From NCBI GenBank assembly GCA_018829445.1, contig JAHJTV010000008.1, forward strand, positions 1 to 64,000: DNA of 64,000 bases. The letters are read 5' to 3'. Positions 26,162 to 35,740 of the stretch are shown piece after piece. Source of the DNA: a bacterium (GTDB taxonomy: Bacteria; SAR324; XYD2-FULL-50-16). The notes beneath the pieces were generated by a model. It worked only from the letters and a program-made list of their open reading frames with translations, was not told the origin of the DNA and did not search any database. Both the position numbers and the translations under genes were made by a program. Positions within the stretch are counted from its first letter, which is position 1, and every line of letters starts with the position of its first letter.

Positions 26162-27388
26162 TTATTTTATTTCAAAACTCGTTAACTTTGATTCATTCAA
26201 GGTGGCAGCCAATATTAAGCTACAGGCCATTATAACTGCAAATACGAGAATAAAGGGTGTCATGGCCCCGGATTCCGTTCTGAAAGAATCCATCAAAAAT
26301 ATCCCAACGACACTGAAACCTTGTCCGAACATCCACAAAACCCCCTGTGTCGTAGCTTCAGTAGCTGGCTGGCATACATTTGCAGCGGCTTCCATGATAA
26401 TCGGTCCCAACCCAAGCTGGAAGAATCCCAGTAAACCGCCAACAATCAGCAGTAAGGGGAAGGTCTCAAAATATGAAAGCCCCACCAGACCCGGAATCAT
26501 GGCAACTACTCCGATAATAAGGAAAAGTTTTCGTCTTTTGGTCTTATCGGACAATAGCGGTAGTATGATGCAACCCAGAATCCCGCCTAACATCATCATT
26601 CCTCCAATTGAACCCGCATCAATGGAATCGAATCCTCTTGGAGCCAGAATCTGTTCAATCCAGGTAGATATGCTGTTGAAAGCGACCATACCGCCACAGA
26701 AAATAATCATCAGTAGTACTGAGTCTCGATTTTTGAAGACATGTTTGAGGCCTTCCCTCATCTTCGGCAGTTCCTCAACGACTTCAACCAGTGAAGGTGG
26801 TGTCGGCGGATGTTCTCGGTAGACAATCAAAAAAATCACCATCAAAGATGCCGAGAAAATTCCATATGACATCAGCATGGGGACTATTCCAATGGCTGCT
26901 GTTAAAATGGGGGTGATCACCATCCCCCCCATTATACCAACCAGTTGGGCAAGCAGAGCCAATCCGGTTGCCGTGGCTCGTTCATCGACCGGAAACCAGC
27001 GGGCAGTCATGGTTGTAATGGAGTTGATGATAAATGGTTGGGCGATGGACAGCATGACCGTGCAAATCAAAACCACTGTATAGTGATTCCCGAATAGACC
27101 TCGAACCAATCCAAAAGTACCCATCAAAACAACAGCAAACCCAACGCCCTTTTTTACTCCCAGATTGGAAATCACCCATGAGGAGGGAAGACTTACAAAA
27201 ATATAGACAAACATGAACATCATTGAAAGCATCCCAATTGATAATGGTGTCACGCCATAAAATGTTGCAGCCTCTCCTGTGATGGGTAAGAATGTTGACC
27301 ATAAGATCTGAATTGACAACTGAATTAGCGCAAATACCACCAACACGACCCAGCGATAACCATATACCTTGATTTCCATTTGCTTCAT
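26162..27388 (-). CDS. Major facilitator superfamily transporter
   Basis: This 408-residue protein has 12 predicted membrane helices. A motif A-like loop, NLGVKKGVGFAVVLMG, lies after helix 2, and FPVDERATATGL is typical of FLVCR/organic-anion MFS carriers. It is the last gene of a four-gene unit with an SDR, a class III aminotransferase and a class II aldolase, so it probably imports the substrate of that pathway. AAAGGGAGAGTAAT precedes the ATG. Confidence 0.9.
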   Translation of the reverse strand: MKQMEIKVYGYRWVVLVVFALIQLSIQILWSTFLPITGEAATFYGVTPLSIGMLSMMFMFVYIFVSLPSSWVISNLGVKKGVGFAVVLMGTFGLVRGLFGNHYTVVLICTVMLSIAQPFIINSITTMTARWFPVDERATATGLALLAQLVGIMGGMVITPILTAAIGIVPMLMSYGIFSASLMVIFLIVYREHPPTPPSLVEVVEELPKMREGLKHVFKNRDSVLLMIIFCGGMVAFNSISTWIEQILAPRGFDSIDAGSIGGMMMLGGILGCIILPLLSDKTKRRKLFLIIGVVAMIPGLVGLSYFETFPLLLIVGGLLGFFQLGLGPIIMEAAANVCQPATEATTQGVLWMFGQGFSVVGIFLMDSFRTESGAMTPFILVFAVIMACSLILAATLNESKLTSFEIK

Positions 27389-27468
27389 ATTACTCTCCCT
27401 TTAATCTGAAATAATTGGATAAATTAAAACATTCGAAGTCTACATGTTTGGTCAGCATTTGCATAGCT

Positions 27469-28134
27469 CTATTTTTTCCCCATTTCAATTTTTCGTAATT
27501 CCTGAAGCAGATTTACGATTTCATCCGGTAACAGGGTTGGCTGTGCCCCTGTTGCCAGAATTCCCTGGTAAATCTGAGCCGTTTTTTCCAACAACTCAAC
27601 GTTGAGCCACGCCTTTTCCAGGGTTGCCCCCAGGTTTAACACACCATGATTCTGCATCAAGTAACAATGGCACAGGTTATCAAGCTTACTGCTGATGTTG
27701 GTGATCAATTCCGGGCTCCCGGACAGGGCATAGGGAATTACTTCAACAGCATGCCCGATATGTAGCGTAACCTCATCAAACAGCGGGGGTATCGGGTGGT
27801 TCTGTGCTGCAAACATACTGCCGTATATTTGATGGGTATGAATAACAGCGTTAACATCATCCCGACGTTTGTATACCTCCAGGTGAAATCCCGACTCAAC
27901 GGAGGGCTTACGCTTACCCTCAATCGGCTTCATCTCAAAATCAACTACACAGATATCATCCGGCGTTAATTCATCATAGGGCAGGGTTGAGGGGGTGACG
28001 GCGAATGCTTCAACACCTTCGATTCGCATGGATACGTTACCGCCAGTGCCTCTGAGAGCACCAAAGAATCCATGTTTTGAAAGCCATTGGGTGCAATCGA
28101 TTATTTTGGTTTTGTACTCATTATATGAAATCAT
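27469..28134 (-). CDS. Class II aldolase/adducin-family protein (fuculose-phosphate aldolase type)
   Basis: This 221-residue enzyme matches the zinc-dependent class II aldolase/adducin fold. It has the catalytic glutamate region KPSVESGFHLEVYKRR, the metal-binding VIHTHQIYG, and the third histidine in LMQNHGVLNLG. Members cleave L-fuculose-1-phosphate, ribulose-5-phosphate-type substrates or related hydroxy acids. The substrate here is unknown. It lies 33 bp downstream of an aminotransferase and 80 bp upstream of the MFS gene in the same direction. GGAGAAAGGATC is a good ribosome site. Confidence 0.9.
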   Translation of the reverse strand: MISYNEYKTKIIDCTQWLSKHGFFGALRGTGGNVSMRIEGVEAFAVTPSTLPYDELTPDDICVVDFEMKPIEGKRKPSVESGFHLEVYKRRDDVNAVIHTHQIYGSMFAAQNHPIPPLFDEVTLHIGHAVEVIPYALSGSPELITNISSKLDNLCHCYLMQNHGVLNLGATLEKAWLNVELLEKTAQIYQGILATGAQPTLLPDEIVNLLQELRKIEMGKK

Positions 28135-28167
28135 GATCCTTTCTCCTGAAAAGTTCGCTCCTGTTTT

Positions 28168-29664
28168 TTAAACCACGCCTTCAATATTCTGAAAAATCCG
28201 ATCAAATCGTCTGAGTGCCTCATCGATAATATCATCCGTGTCTGCTGCTGAGGTGTATAGTCTGCTCCCAGCCAGTGTGACGATACCTTCCGCCATGTAA
28301 GCTGCTCCCATCTCTTCCATAACTTTTTTCCTGATTTTTGCCTCTTTCATGACGGTTGGAATTTTCCAGGGTTTGGACCAGTTGATTTCCAACAATACAG
28401 TTCCCACCGTTTCCAGATGGCAAATTGATCCCTGGTTAAAGGCAACAAATGGGAGTTTATACTTTTTAATCATCTCCTGTAATCCTTTGGTTATTCGATC
28501 CCCGGCATGACCAGCTTTTTCCACAGCATGGGTTTTTTCCATTTCACACAGAGTAAAATATCCGGCAGCGGCACTGAGGGGATTCGCCGCCATGGTGCCT
28601 CCAACCAGGGCTTTCTTCGATCCTCCTCCTGCGATCCCGGCTGACAAATACTTCATGTATTTTTCTTTACCTCCAAGTCCGCCTGCTGAAGGATACCCGC
28701 CGGCCAGAACTTTGCCTAATACAGTCAGATCCGGTATAACGCCAAAGTAACCCTGTGCCCCGCTTAAACCAATCCTGAATGCGGTGACAACCTCATCGAA
28801 TATCAACAAAGACCCATATTTATCACATAATTCCCGAACCTGTTGGTTAAAATCCTTGTATAAAGGGCGGGTTCCACTTTCGGGCCCCACCGGTTCAATC
28901 AGTACCGCTGCCGTACCGCCGTGCAATCTGTTTCTTCTTAACAGTCTTTCCAATGCTTTGATATCGTTAGGATAGAACTCCTGGGTGTATTTAAAACAGT
29001 TGCGTGTGACACCATGTGACTCAAGATGTTTGGTTCCGGGAATACGAATTCCGTATGCCAACTGGTCACTCCAGCCGTGATAAGCGCCTCCCATTTTTAT
29101 GATATATTTCTTTTTGGTTGCCAACCGGGCTACCCTGACAGCTGCCATATCCGCTTCAGTTCCGCTACCGAGCATTCTCAGCATATCAATCCCCGGAATC
29201 AACTGTGCTACTTTCTCAGAGAGTTTCAGCTCGTATTCGTGGAATAAACCGGTGACAGGACCGCAGGTTTCCAGCAACTCAATCACTTTTTTCCTGACAA
29301 CCTCGGGATTACTTCCAAGAACGGTGCAACCGCCTGCCTGCAGGAAGTCGATATACGTATTCCCGTCGAGGTCATATAGATAAGCTCCATCCGCTTTGGT
29401 AAATACCAGTGGAAACGGATGATTGAACGCCAGATTATGTTGGACACCGCCCGGGATATACTTCATGGCTTGATCGATCATCTCTTTGGACTTGCGACAT
29501 TTTTCCCTGTAATAGAGAAGATATTTATCCATTGCATTCCGTTCCAATGCACGAGGAGGTTGACTTAACAGCTCTTTGAATTGTTGATATATCTTTGCTG
29601 TGTCGTGATATTCACTGATAGAGAATCCGTTATAATTGTTGGAATCATCTGACGTTTTATTCAT
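28168..29664 (-). CDS. Class III aminotransferase, glutamate-1-semialdehyde aminomutase-like
   Basis: This 498-residue PLP enzyme is of the fold-type I class III group. Motifs include LLIFDEVVTAFRIG, which holds the PLP-contacting Asp, and VLGKVLAGGYPSAG with the Schiff-base lysine. YIDFLQAGGCTVLGSNP and GGAYHGWSDQL are also present. It resembles HemL but has about 60 extra N-terminal residues. Its neighbours are an SDR and a class II aldolase, so a catabolic omega- or sugar-amino transaminase is likelier than tetrapyrrole synthesis. AAAGGAGGATATC is an excellent ribosome site. Confidence 0.9.
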   Translation of the reverse strand: MNKTSDDSNNYNGFSISEYHDTAKIYQQFKELLSQPPRALERNAMDKYLLYYREKCRKSKEMIDQAMKYIPGGVQHNLAFNHPFPLVFTKADGAYLYDLDGNTYIDFLQAGGCTVLGSNPEVVRKKVIELLETCGPVTGLFHEYELKLSEKVAQLIPGIDMLRMLGSGTEADMAAVRVARLATKKKYIIKMGGAYHGWSDQLAYGIRIPGTKHLESHGVTRNCFKYTQEFYPNDIKALERLLRRNRLHGGTAAVLIEPVGPESGTRPLYKDFNQQVRELCDKYGSLLIFDEVVTAFRIGLSGAQGYFGVIPDLTVLGKVLAGGYPSAGGLGGKEKYMKYLSAGIAGGGSKKALVGGTMAANPLSAAAGYFTLCEMEKTHAVEKAGHAGDRITKGLQEMIKKYKLPFVAFNQGSICHLETVGTVLLEINWSKPWKIPTVMKEAKIRKKVMEEMGAAYMAEGIVTLAGSRLYTSAADTDDIIDEALRRFDRIFQNIEGVV

Positions 29665-29736
29665 GATATCCTCCTTTGTTTTCTTTAATACGATTTTAGA
29701 TTATAACTGACTTCAATAAGAGTTTTGAAAAATCGG

Positions 29737-30504
29737 TTAGCCCCAGGAAGAATTGACAGTTGAACCTCCGTCCACCATGTATACGGCTCCCTGACAATAT
29801 GATCCCGCCTCACTAGCCAACATCAGAGCCATGGCTGCTATTTCTTCCGGTTCTCCCACCCTGTTAACCAGGTTTTGGAACCCGTGGGCTTCCCGATGTG
29901 CCACCAGATCAGCTGCCATTTCTGTTCTTATTAATCCGGGACAGATGGCCACACTTCGAATACCTTCACCTCCCCATTCACAGGCCATCTGTTTGGTCAG
30001 CATGATAAGCGCTGATTTGGATGCGCTGTAGGCACCAACGAAAATATCAGGTTTGATGCCGCCGGTGGATGCAATATTGATGATGACCCCCTTCCCCTTC
30101 TGTTTCATATCCGGGTAACACAGTTGGGACAGATGTAAAGCCGCCCAGGTATTCAGCTTGATAACATCGTTGAATTGAGTGTATTTCAAATCGGACAACG
30201 CCACAAAATAACCTGTTCCCGCGTTATTGACCAGAATATCTACATCGCTGAGCTCCGATTTAACCTGTTCATAAACCTTTTCTATTTCCCCATCGACAGA
30301 TAAATCAGCGCCAATGGCAAAACATCGTTGTCCTTTGGTTTTAACTTCATATTTAACTTTTTGCAGATCCTCAACACCACGTGCAGTAATGGCAATATCC
30401 GCACCAGCATCTGCAAAAGCAAGCGCGATGGCCCGCCCAATTCCTTTGGAGCCTCCGGTAATTAATGCGGTTTTCCCTTTGAGAGAAAATCCTGATTTTA
30501 ACAT
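29737..30504 (-). CDS. Short-chain dehydrogenase/reductase (SDR)
   Basis: This 255-residue protein is a classical SDR. The nucleotide-binding motif is TGGSKGIGRA, the NNAG motif is present, and the catalytic residues are Ser in ASTGG and Tyr/Lys in YSASKSA. Residues after strand 2 (TARG) favour NADP over NAD. It heads the unit SDR, aminotransferase, aldolase, MFS, and is divergent from a MalT-type regulator. It probably oxidises or reduces a hydroxyl group on the pathway substrate. AAAGGAGAGTCAAC precedes the ATG. Confidence 0.93.
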   Translation of the reverse strand: MLKSGFSLKGKTALITGGSKGIGRAIALAFADAGADIAITARGVEDLQKVKYEVKTKGQRCFAIGADLSVDGEIEKVYEQVKSELSDVDILVNNAGTGYFVALSDLKYTQFNDVIKLNTWAALHLSQLCYPDMKQKGKGVIINIASTGGIKPDIFVGAYSASKSALIMLTKQMACEWGGEGIRSVAICPGLIRTEMAADLVAHREAHGFQNLVNRVGEPEEIAAMALMLASEAGSYCQGAVYMVDGGSTVNSSWG

Positions 30505-30722
30505 GTTGACTCTCCTTTATAAAAACAGATTCCCAAGTACGGTTTGGACGTCTGTATTTTATGATCCAGATAAAATTACCTTGAAAAGAGCAATGATCCC
30601 GATTATCTTAGGACAACATTGCAGCAAATAGCAAGAAGCCTCCAGATCTCCCGGCTCAAGATAGTTCAAAGATACTCGAAAAAGTGTTTTAAAGAGATCT
30701 TAATTGGTTTTATAAAAAAAAC

Positions 30723-30744
30723 ATCACCCGAAAGGGTGATTTTT
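30723..30744 (+). terminator. GAAA-loop hairpin with T-tract just before the regulator's start codon
   Basis: ATCACCC and GGGTGAT form a perfect 7-bp stem closed by a stable GAAA tetraloop. TTTTT follows, and the stem is preceded by an A-run that would act as a T-tract on the minus strand. It ends only 13 nt before the preferred ATG at 30754. It could attenuate the regulator gene or terminate antisense transcription. Confidence 0.55.
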
Positions 30745-30753
30745 AGATATATT

Positions 30754-33522
30754 ATGACTTTCCAAATCCTGAAGACCAAACTGGACATTCCACTCAAACA
30801 AAGCAACTATTTGTCCAGGAAGCGGCTGATAAAGCTCTTGGACGAAACGTTAAAAGCCAGGGCTACTTTGGTCTGCGCTCCGGCCGGATATGGAAAAACG
30901 GTTATTATCAGCGAATGGGCGCAGGCTGTGAAACACAAAGTAGCATGGATCAGCCTTGATGAAAGTGATGATGATCCCCTTCGGTTTTTTGGGTATTTAA
31001 AGGAAGCTTTTAAAAGTCTGGGTTCTTCACTGGAAAACATCGACGATTATCTTTCATCCTATCCGAACAAACCTATTAATACCTTGCTGATTCTGATGCT
31101 CAATGCCCTGGTTGATTACAGAAGTCCAGTGGTTCTGGTTTTGGATGATTACCACCGTATCAAAGGCCCTGAAGTACACAGCATCCTGGAGTTCTTGATC
31201 CAGCGACTGCCTCAGAATATCCACCTGATAATTTCAACTCGTGTGGAGCCGCCCATCGCTTTAGGCCGGTTTCGGATACAAAACGCCCTCAAAGAGATCA
31301 GATCGGATCAATTATGCTTTACCGAAGAGGAGATCTCTCTTTTTCTCAATCAAATAAGCGGATTGAGGCTATCAAAACGGGAGGTGACCAACCTGGCGGA
31401 AAGGACAGAAGGGTGGATTGCCGGCATCCATATAGCGGCCTTGGTTCTCAAGAATACCGGGTATTCAGATGATTTTTTCGATAAATTTTCCGGGAACCAC
31501 AGTTATATCATGGATTTCCTGGTAAAAGAAGCCTATTTCAGTCAGCCGGAACAGGTGCGGTTGTTCCTACTCGAAAGCTCCATTCTGGATGATCTTTGTG
31601 TTGAGTTGTGCGATGCCGCTACCTTGCGCAATGACAGTGATACGGTTCTGGAAAAGCTGGTTGCGGACAACCTGTTTATTATTCAACTTGACGACCAGAG
31701 AAAATGGTATCGCTATCACTCCCTTTTCTCGGATGTGTTACGCAACCTGTTGCAACAGACAATTCCGCATCATATCTGCAAACTGTGTAACCGAGCCTGT
31801 GAGTGGTATGAACAGATTGGAGTTTTGGATGAAGCCATTCGTTATGCCTTTAAGGCCGACAATGTGCTAAAAGCGGCAAATCTGATTGAAAAGTACACGA
31901 TGACGGCCATAAACCAGGGGGAGCGGAACACTGTCCGCAGCTGGTTGGAAAAACTGTCAGAAGAGATGATCTGTTCCCGTCCGGTTTTGTGTCTGTTGCA
32001 TGCCTGGACTATCATGAACGATAAAACTGCAGCATCCGATAGACTGTTCAACCTGCGTCTTCAAGCTGTTGACAATCTGCTCGCGGAGAAAGGTGAATAT
32101 CTCCACACCGATCCTAATGGCGGTTCTTTCACCTTTACCGGTCTTTTAAAAACATCTGCTCTTCTCAAAGCTATCTTCACCTTTGAAAGGGGCAATCCTT
32201 CTGAAATGTTTCTGGATGTTCTGCAACAATCGCTGGATCGTTCCGCCATCAGCGAAGACGACCTCAGTGGTGCCATTTTATACCTGATGGGGCACATTCA
32301 ACTGCGCACCATGGATTATCGATCCGCTTTTCGCTCTTTTGATGATGCCACTTCCATAAACAAGGCCAAGGGCAACTTTTTTCTAACGGTATATGCAACC
32401 TATTTGAAAGCCTGGATCCTATATCAGGAAGGGAAATATCACCAGGCGTTGCATATTTGTGAGTCAACTCTGAACGAATTTTCGCATCATGAACCGCAAA
32501 AAAAACGACGGCTTCCATTGATTGACGCTATAAATATCATCAGGGGCTCGGTTTTTCTGGAATGGAATCGGCTACAGGAAGCGGAAGAGACCCTCAACGC
32601 TGCCCTGGACTCACTTCGACCCTCTACGGAAATCGGTATTATTACAAACGGTGTTTTTCGGCTTCTCCAAGTTAAGCTGGCCCTTTCTGAGGATATGGAT
32701 GAGGTTAAACCTGTCATTACCGAACTTGAGATGATGGGACAATATCATAAAAGTGTAATTCCTTTGGCCAATGCCTTGCAGGCAAAATCGTCAGCTAGTA
32801 GGGGTGTTTATTCTCAGGAACTGAGCAGCAGTGAAACACTCCAAAAACTGCTGATAATTGATCCCGGTGAATTTGACGCAGAGCTCACTTATTACCAGGA
32901 TTACGAGTGGCAGTTAATGCGACGGCTGATCTTGATTCGTTTGCAGCTGCAGCAATTAAAAAAGGTAAACAGGAGACTGGATGACGAGCTAAAATTGGCA
33001 GCTTCCATCTATCTGGATTTTCACTTGATGAGAACAGAGAAATCGGGATTGACCCGGTTAAGAATCGAGGTGCTGATTACATCCGCCATGGTGAGTTGTA
33101 TCCATGGAGAACAGGAAGAAGCGCAGTCTGTCCTTAAAGTGGCAATGGAAACGGCTTCTTTGGAAAATGCTTTAAGACCCTTCAAGGAACAGCGAGAATT
33201 ACTCCGTCAACCACTGAATCGTCTTTTAAAGCAGGGGGTTTGCAGCGACTATATCGATCAAATTCTATTGGGAAATAGCGGCAACGAGGAACGGATCACA
33301 TTACCGGAAAATGTAAGCTCAGCAGCAATAGAACCAATAAGCGATCGCGAACGGGAGGTACTGAAGCTGATAGCTGATGGATATTCAAATCGTGAGATTT
33401 CATCCGAACTCTTTATTTCTCTAAACACGGTGAAGTCCCATATCACAAGTATTTACAATAAGATGGGAGTTCACAAACGTACACAGGCTGTTTCCAGGGC
33501 CAATGAAATGGGTCTGCTCTGA
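30754..33522 (+). CDS. MalT/LuxR-type (LAL-family) transcriptional regulator
   Basis: This 922-residue STAND-type regulator begins with an ATPase module: Walker A CAPAGYGKT and Walker B VVLVLDDYH. A winged-helix and long TPR-like sensor region spans about residues 400-830. The protein ends with a LuxR/NarL helix-turn-helix (SDREREVLKLIADGYSNREI, then SLNTVKSHITSIYNKMGV). Such proteins bind an inducer plus ATP, oligomerise and activate sugar or amine catabolic genes. It diverges from the SDR-aminotransferase-aldolase-MFS unit, its likely target. I chose the ATG at 30754, where homology to MalT-type N-termini (FQILKTKLDIP) begins. A longer frame from 30619 would run through a hairpin. Confidence 0.92.
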   Translation: MTFQILKTKLDIPLKQSNYLSRKRLIKLLDETLKARATLVCAPAGYGKTVIISEWAQAVKHKVAWISLDESDDDPLRFFGYLKEAFKSLGSSLENIDDYLSSYPNKPINTLLILMLNALVDYRSPVVLVLDDYHRIKGPEVHSILEFLIQRLPQNIHLIISTRVEPPIALGRFRIQNALKEIRSDQLCFTEEEISLFLNQISGLRLSKREVTNLAERTEGWIAGIHIAALVLKNTGYSDDFFDKFSGNHSYIMDFLVKEAYFSQPEQVRLFLLESSILDDLCVELCDAATLRNDSDTVLEKLVADNLFIIQLDDQRKWYRYHSLFSDVLRNLLQQTIPHHICKLCNRACEWYEQIGVLDEAIRYAFKADNVLKAANLIEKYTMTAINQGERNTVRSWLEKLSEEMICSRPVLCLLHAWTIMNDKTAASDRLFNLRLQAVDNLLAEKGEYLHTDPNGGSFTFTGLLKTSALLKAIFTFERGNPSEMFLDVLQQSLDRSAISEDDLSGAILYLMGHIQLRTMDYRSAFRSFDDATSINKAKGNFFLTVYATYLKAWILYQEGKYHQALHICESTLNEFSHHEPQKKRRLPLIDAINIIRGSVFLEWNRLQEAEETLNAALDSLRPSTEIGIITNGVFRLLQVKLALSEDMDEVKPVITELEMMGQYHKSVIPLANALQAKSSASRGVYSQELSSSETLQKLLIIDPGEFDAELTYYQDYEWQLMRRLILIRLQLQQLKKVNRRLDDELKLAASIYLDFHLMRTEKSGLTRLRIEVLITSAMVSCIHGEQEEAQSVLKVAMETASLENALRPFKEQRELLRQPLNRLLKQGVCSDYIDQILLGNSGNEERITLPENVSSAAIEPISDREREVLKLIADGYSNREISSELFISLNTVKSHITSIYNKMGVHKRTQAVSRANEMGLL

Positions 33523-33637
33523 AAAGGGTGGCAATTCAACGAAATTCACCCTCTTTAAATGAGACGGCAATTCATTCAGATGGTGAATTTAAATAGAGAA
33601 TTTTGTTTCTTCTTTCCCTATCTTTTATTCTTTGATT

Positions 33638-33658
33638 AAAAGAAATCGGCTTTGCCGA
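33638..33658 (-). terminator. Intrinsic terminator of the 5'-nucleotidase gene
   Basis: On the minus strand TCGGC-AAA-GCCGA is followed by TTTCTTTT, 20 bp after the nucleotidase stop. The 33523-33678 gap also has an imperfect GGGTG...CACCC hairpin (33526-33551) followed by TCTTT, likely the end of the convergent regulator gene. Confidence 0.6.
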
Positions 33659-33678
33659 GGCTGAGGAAAAGATTTTCA

Positions 33679-34653
33679 TTATTTATTTTTTTTGCCTTTT
33701 GCAAGACTCTTTAATAGAGAGCTGCTTGGATACAGAACTTTGGCCGAAGGAACGTCACCGGCTGCCGGGTCTAAATGAAAATCCTGGTCATCAAAGAAAA
33801 TATGGGGCTTAAAAGCTTTCAAAAAACGGCTTTTCTGCAACCCGCCGAGAAAGAAGGCCTCATCCACATTCACATTCCAGCTTCTTAAGGTTTTGATGAC
33901 TCTCATCTCCGCAGGGCTGTTTCTTGCGGTCATAATGGCAAGTTTTACAGGCGATACAACTGCTCGTCCTGATAACCGTTCCTGAATTTTTGATAATTTC
34001 ATCAGCAGATTTGCATGGGGTCCTTTCTGGAGAGGAACATCCTGCTCTCTGTCTTCGTTTTCATGAAAGGCCGGTAATCCCTTTGTTTGATTGACGATTT
34101 CGCTGTCTTCATTAAAAATAACGGCATCGGCATCAAAAGCAAAACGAACCTGATTATTGGCCAGGTGTTTGTTGGATCGCGGGGGGGCTTTTACAATAGC
34201 GGTTGCACAAACATTACTGTCTATCACTCGTTGGGCGTCCTCCTCATTGGTCGTTAAGAACAGATCCACATAGAAGGCACCCAGATAATCGACGCTTGAC
34301 TCTCCTGCTGTGAAAGCGGATCTGGATATGTTAAGACCTCTTCTACGGATTTCACTGAGAACCCTGTACCCTGTTTCAGGGCTATTCCTGGACATTACCA
34401 CCACTTCAACAATGGGAAGTTCGTTGTCCCTTTGGTGACTGTTCAGGTTCAGCAAAGCCTTGACTAGAGGCATCCCCGTTCCGTCCTTCAACGGTTCCGA
34501 CTCGTGCTCATGCATGTATTTTCTGTATTCATGAACAGCTGTAACCGGGTCTTCCGCCAACTTTGTTCTGAACACCCTGTCAGCTTCCGACAGATCGAAC
34601 AACGCTGTTGCAGATATTCCCACAACAAAAGTCTCAGATAGATTAATCGGCAT
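33679..34653 (-). CDS. 5'-nucleotidase, NT5C1 family
   Basis: This 324-residue cytosolic enzyme matches the 5'-nucleotidase family related to animal NT5C1A (HAD-like). Signatures are VVGISATALFDL near the N-terminus, VRFAFDADAVIFNEDSE, LAIMTARNSPAEMRVIKT and PHIFFDDQDFHLD. It would dephosphorylate nucleoside 5'-monophosphates such as AMP. It is monocistronic, with a terminator just after it. The ribosome site AAGAGAAAAA is weak. Confidence 0.9.
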   Translation of the reverse strand: MPINLSETFVVGISATALFDLSEADRVFRTKLAEDPVTAVHEYRKYMHEHESEPLKDGTGMPLVKALLNLNSHQRDNELPIVEVVVMSRNSPETGYRVLSEIRRRGLNISRSAFTAGESSVDYLGAFYVDLFLTTNEEDAQRVIDSNVCATAIVKAPPRSNKHLANNQVRFAFDADAVIFNEDSEIVNQTKGLPAFHENEDREQDVPLQKGPHANLLMKLSKIQERLSGRAVVSPVKLAIMTARNSPAEMRVIKTLRSWNVNVDEAFFLGGLQKSRFLKAFKPHIFFDDQDFHLDPAAGDVPSAKVLYPSSSLLKSLAKGKKNK

Positions 34654-34863
34654 TTTTTTCTCTTATGATATATTTTGTATCTTTTTGACTTTCTTCTGTA
34701 CCCTCTGCAAAAAACGCACACCAACTTCCGCAGCTACGAAAAACATGAATTAACAGCCATTTTGCCTGTAACAGTAATTTTGAATCTATCGAGGGTGGAT
34801 ATTATTCCTTCCAGTTGTTAAGTGGAAAAATGAAAATGAGATGCTTTTTCAGGTAGACTTGCT

Positions 34864-35562
34864 TCACTGATTTTCAAAAAAAAGGTGATCTTGATATATC
34901 CTATTATATTTGGAACATTCATCAAAGTGTTTTCCAATAAAGACATCGTCTGAATCAAAAGAGGGCATATCCGGAACTTGACCACCCGAGGCACCAATAA
35001 TGACGTAAGCAACAGTGAGAGCTATTATTGGGATTGCAGTATTACGCCCTACAATCTCAGTAGATTGATTTTCAAAACACTGCTCAATATTCCACACTAG
35101 TTTTTTCTGCTTCCAGTCACATTTAGGGCTTTTATCTCCGTAGTGGTTACAATTGTAATTATTTAAATCATTGTCATATAATTGATTTACCAAGCTATAA
35201 TCCACACCTTGATCCAGTAGTATTATCCTTGCCCAATCACTGCTAGTAACTTCATTTCTCTCAATTGTACTTATTATCTGAATTTCAAATTTCTGACTGT
35301 TGAAATCGACTCTTTTAACTTCAAATTTTTTAAAACTTACAGTTTTGTCGATACTAAATTGACCAATAGATACAATATATCTGTCATTTCTAAATTCTAA
35401 TGTTATCTTGTAACCTTCGTACCACTGGCTGTACGATTCGTTTTTGAACTTGAATTTTTCCATTCGGAGTCCATTCTGAGCAAATGGTTGAGAATGGCAA
35501 ACAAGAAAAAAACATAATAACATCGGAATTGATTTTACATTGATACCCATTTTCTTTGACAT
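34864..35562 (-). CDS. Hypothetical exported protein
   Basis: I do not recognise this 232-residue protein. It has an N-terminal signal-like segment, IPMLLCFFLVCHSQPFAQ, and one more hydrophobic stretch (IPIIALTVAYVIIGASGG) about 45 residues from the C-terminus. The latter could be a membrane anchor. The middle is charged and beta-rich. Base composition is AT-richer than the neighbours. An in-frame ATG five residues downstream could be the real start. No operon partner is evident, and the gaps on both sides (34654-34863, 35563-35740) hold nothing clear. Confidence 0.6.
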   Translation of the reverse strand: MSKKMGINVKSIPMLLCFFLVCHSQPFAQNGLRMEKFKFKNESYSQWYEGYKITLEFRNDRYIVSIGQFSIDKTVSFKKFEVKRVDFNSQKFEIQIISTIERNEVTSSDWARIILLDQGVDYSLVNQLYDNDLNNYNCNHYGDKSPKCDWKQKKLVWNIEQCFENQSTEIVGRNTAIPIIALTVAYVIIGASGGQVPDMPSFDSDDVFIGKHFDECSKYNRIYQDHLFFENQ

Positions 35563-35740
35563 TATTTAGCCCAAAAGTGATTTTTATTCTCAATAGTTGC
35601 TACCTGCAAAATGGAAACAGGTAAAAATTTTGGTTTAGGGGCAGATTTTCAAGATAACACCGGTTTCAGCGGCGTCAGCCGATGCTTTGCGCCGAATGAC
35701 GCCTGTCTATAAGTATAAGTTTTATTTTTTTTATGCTGCA

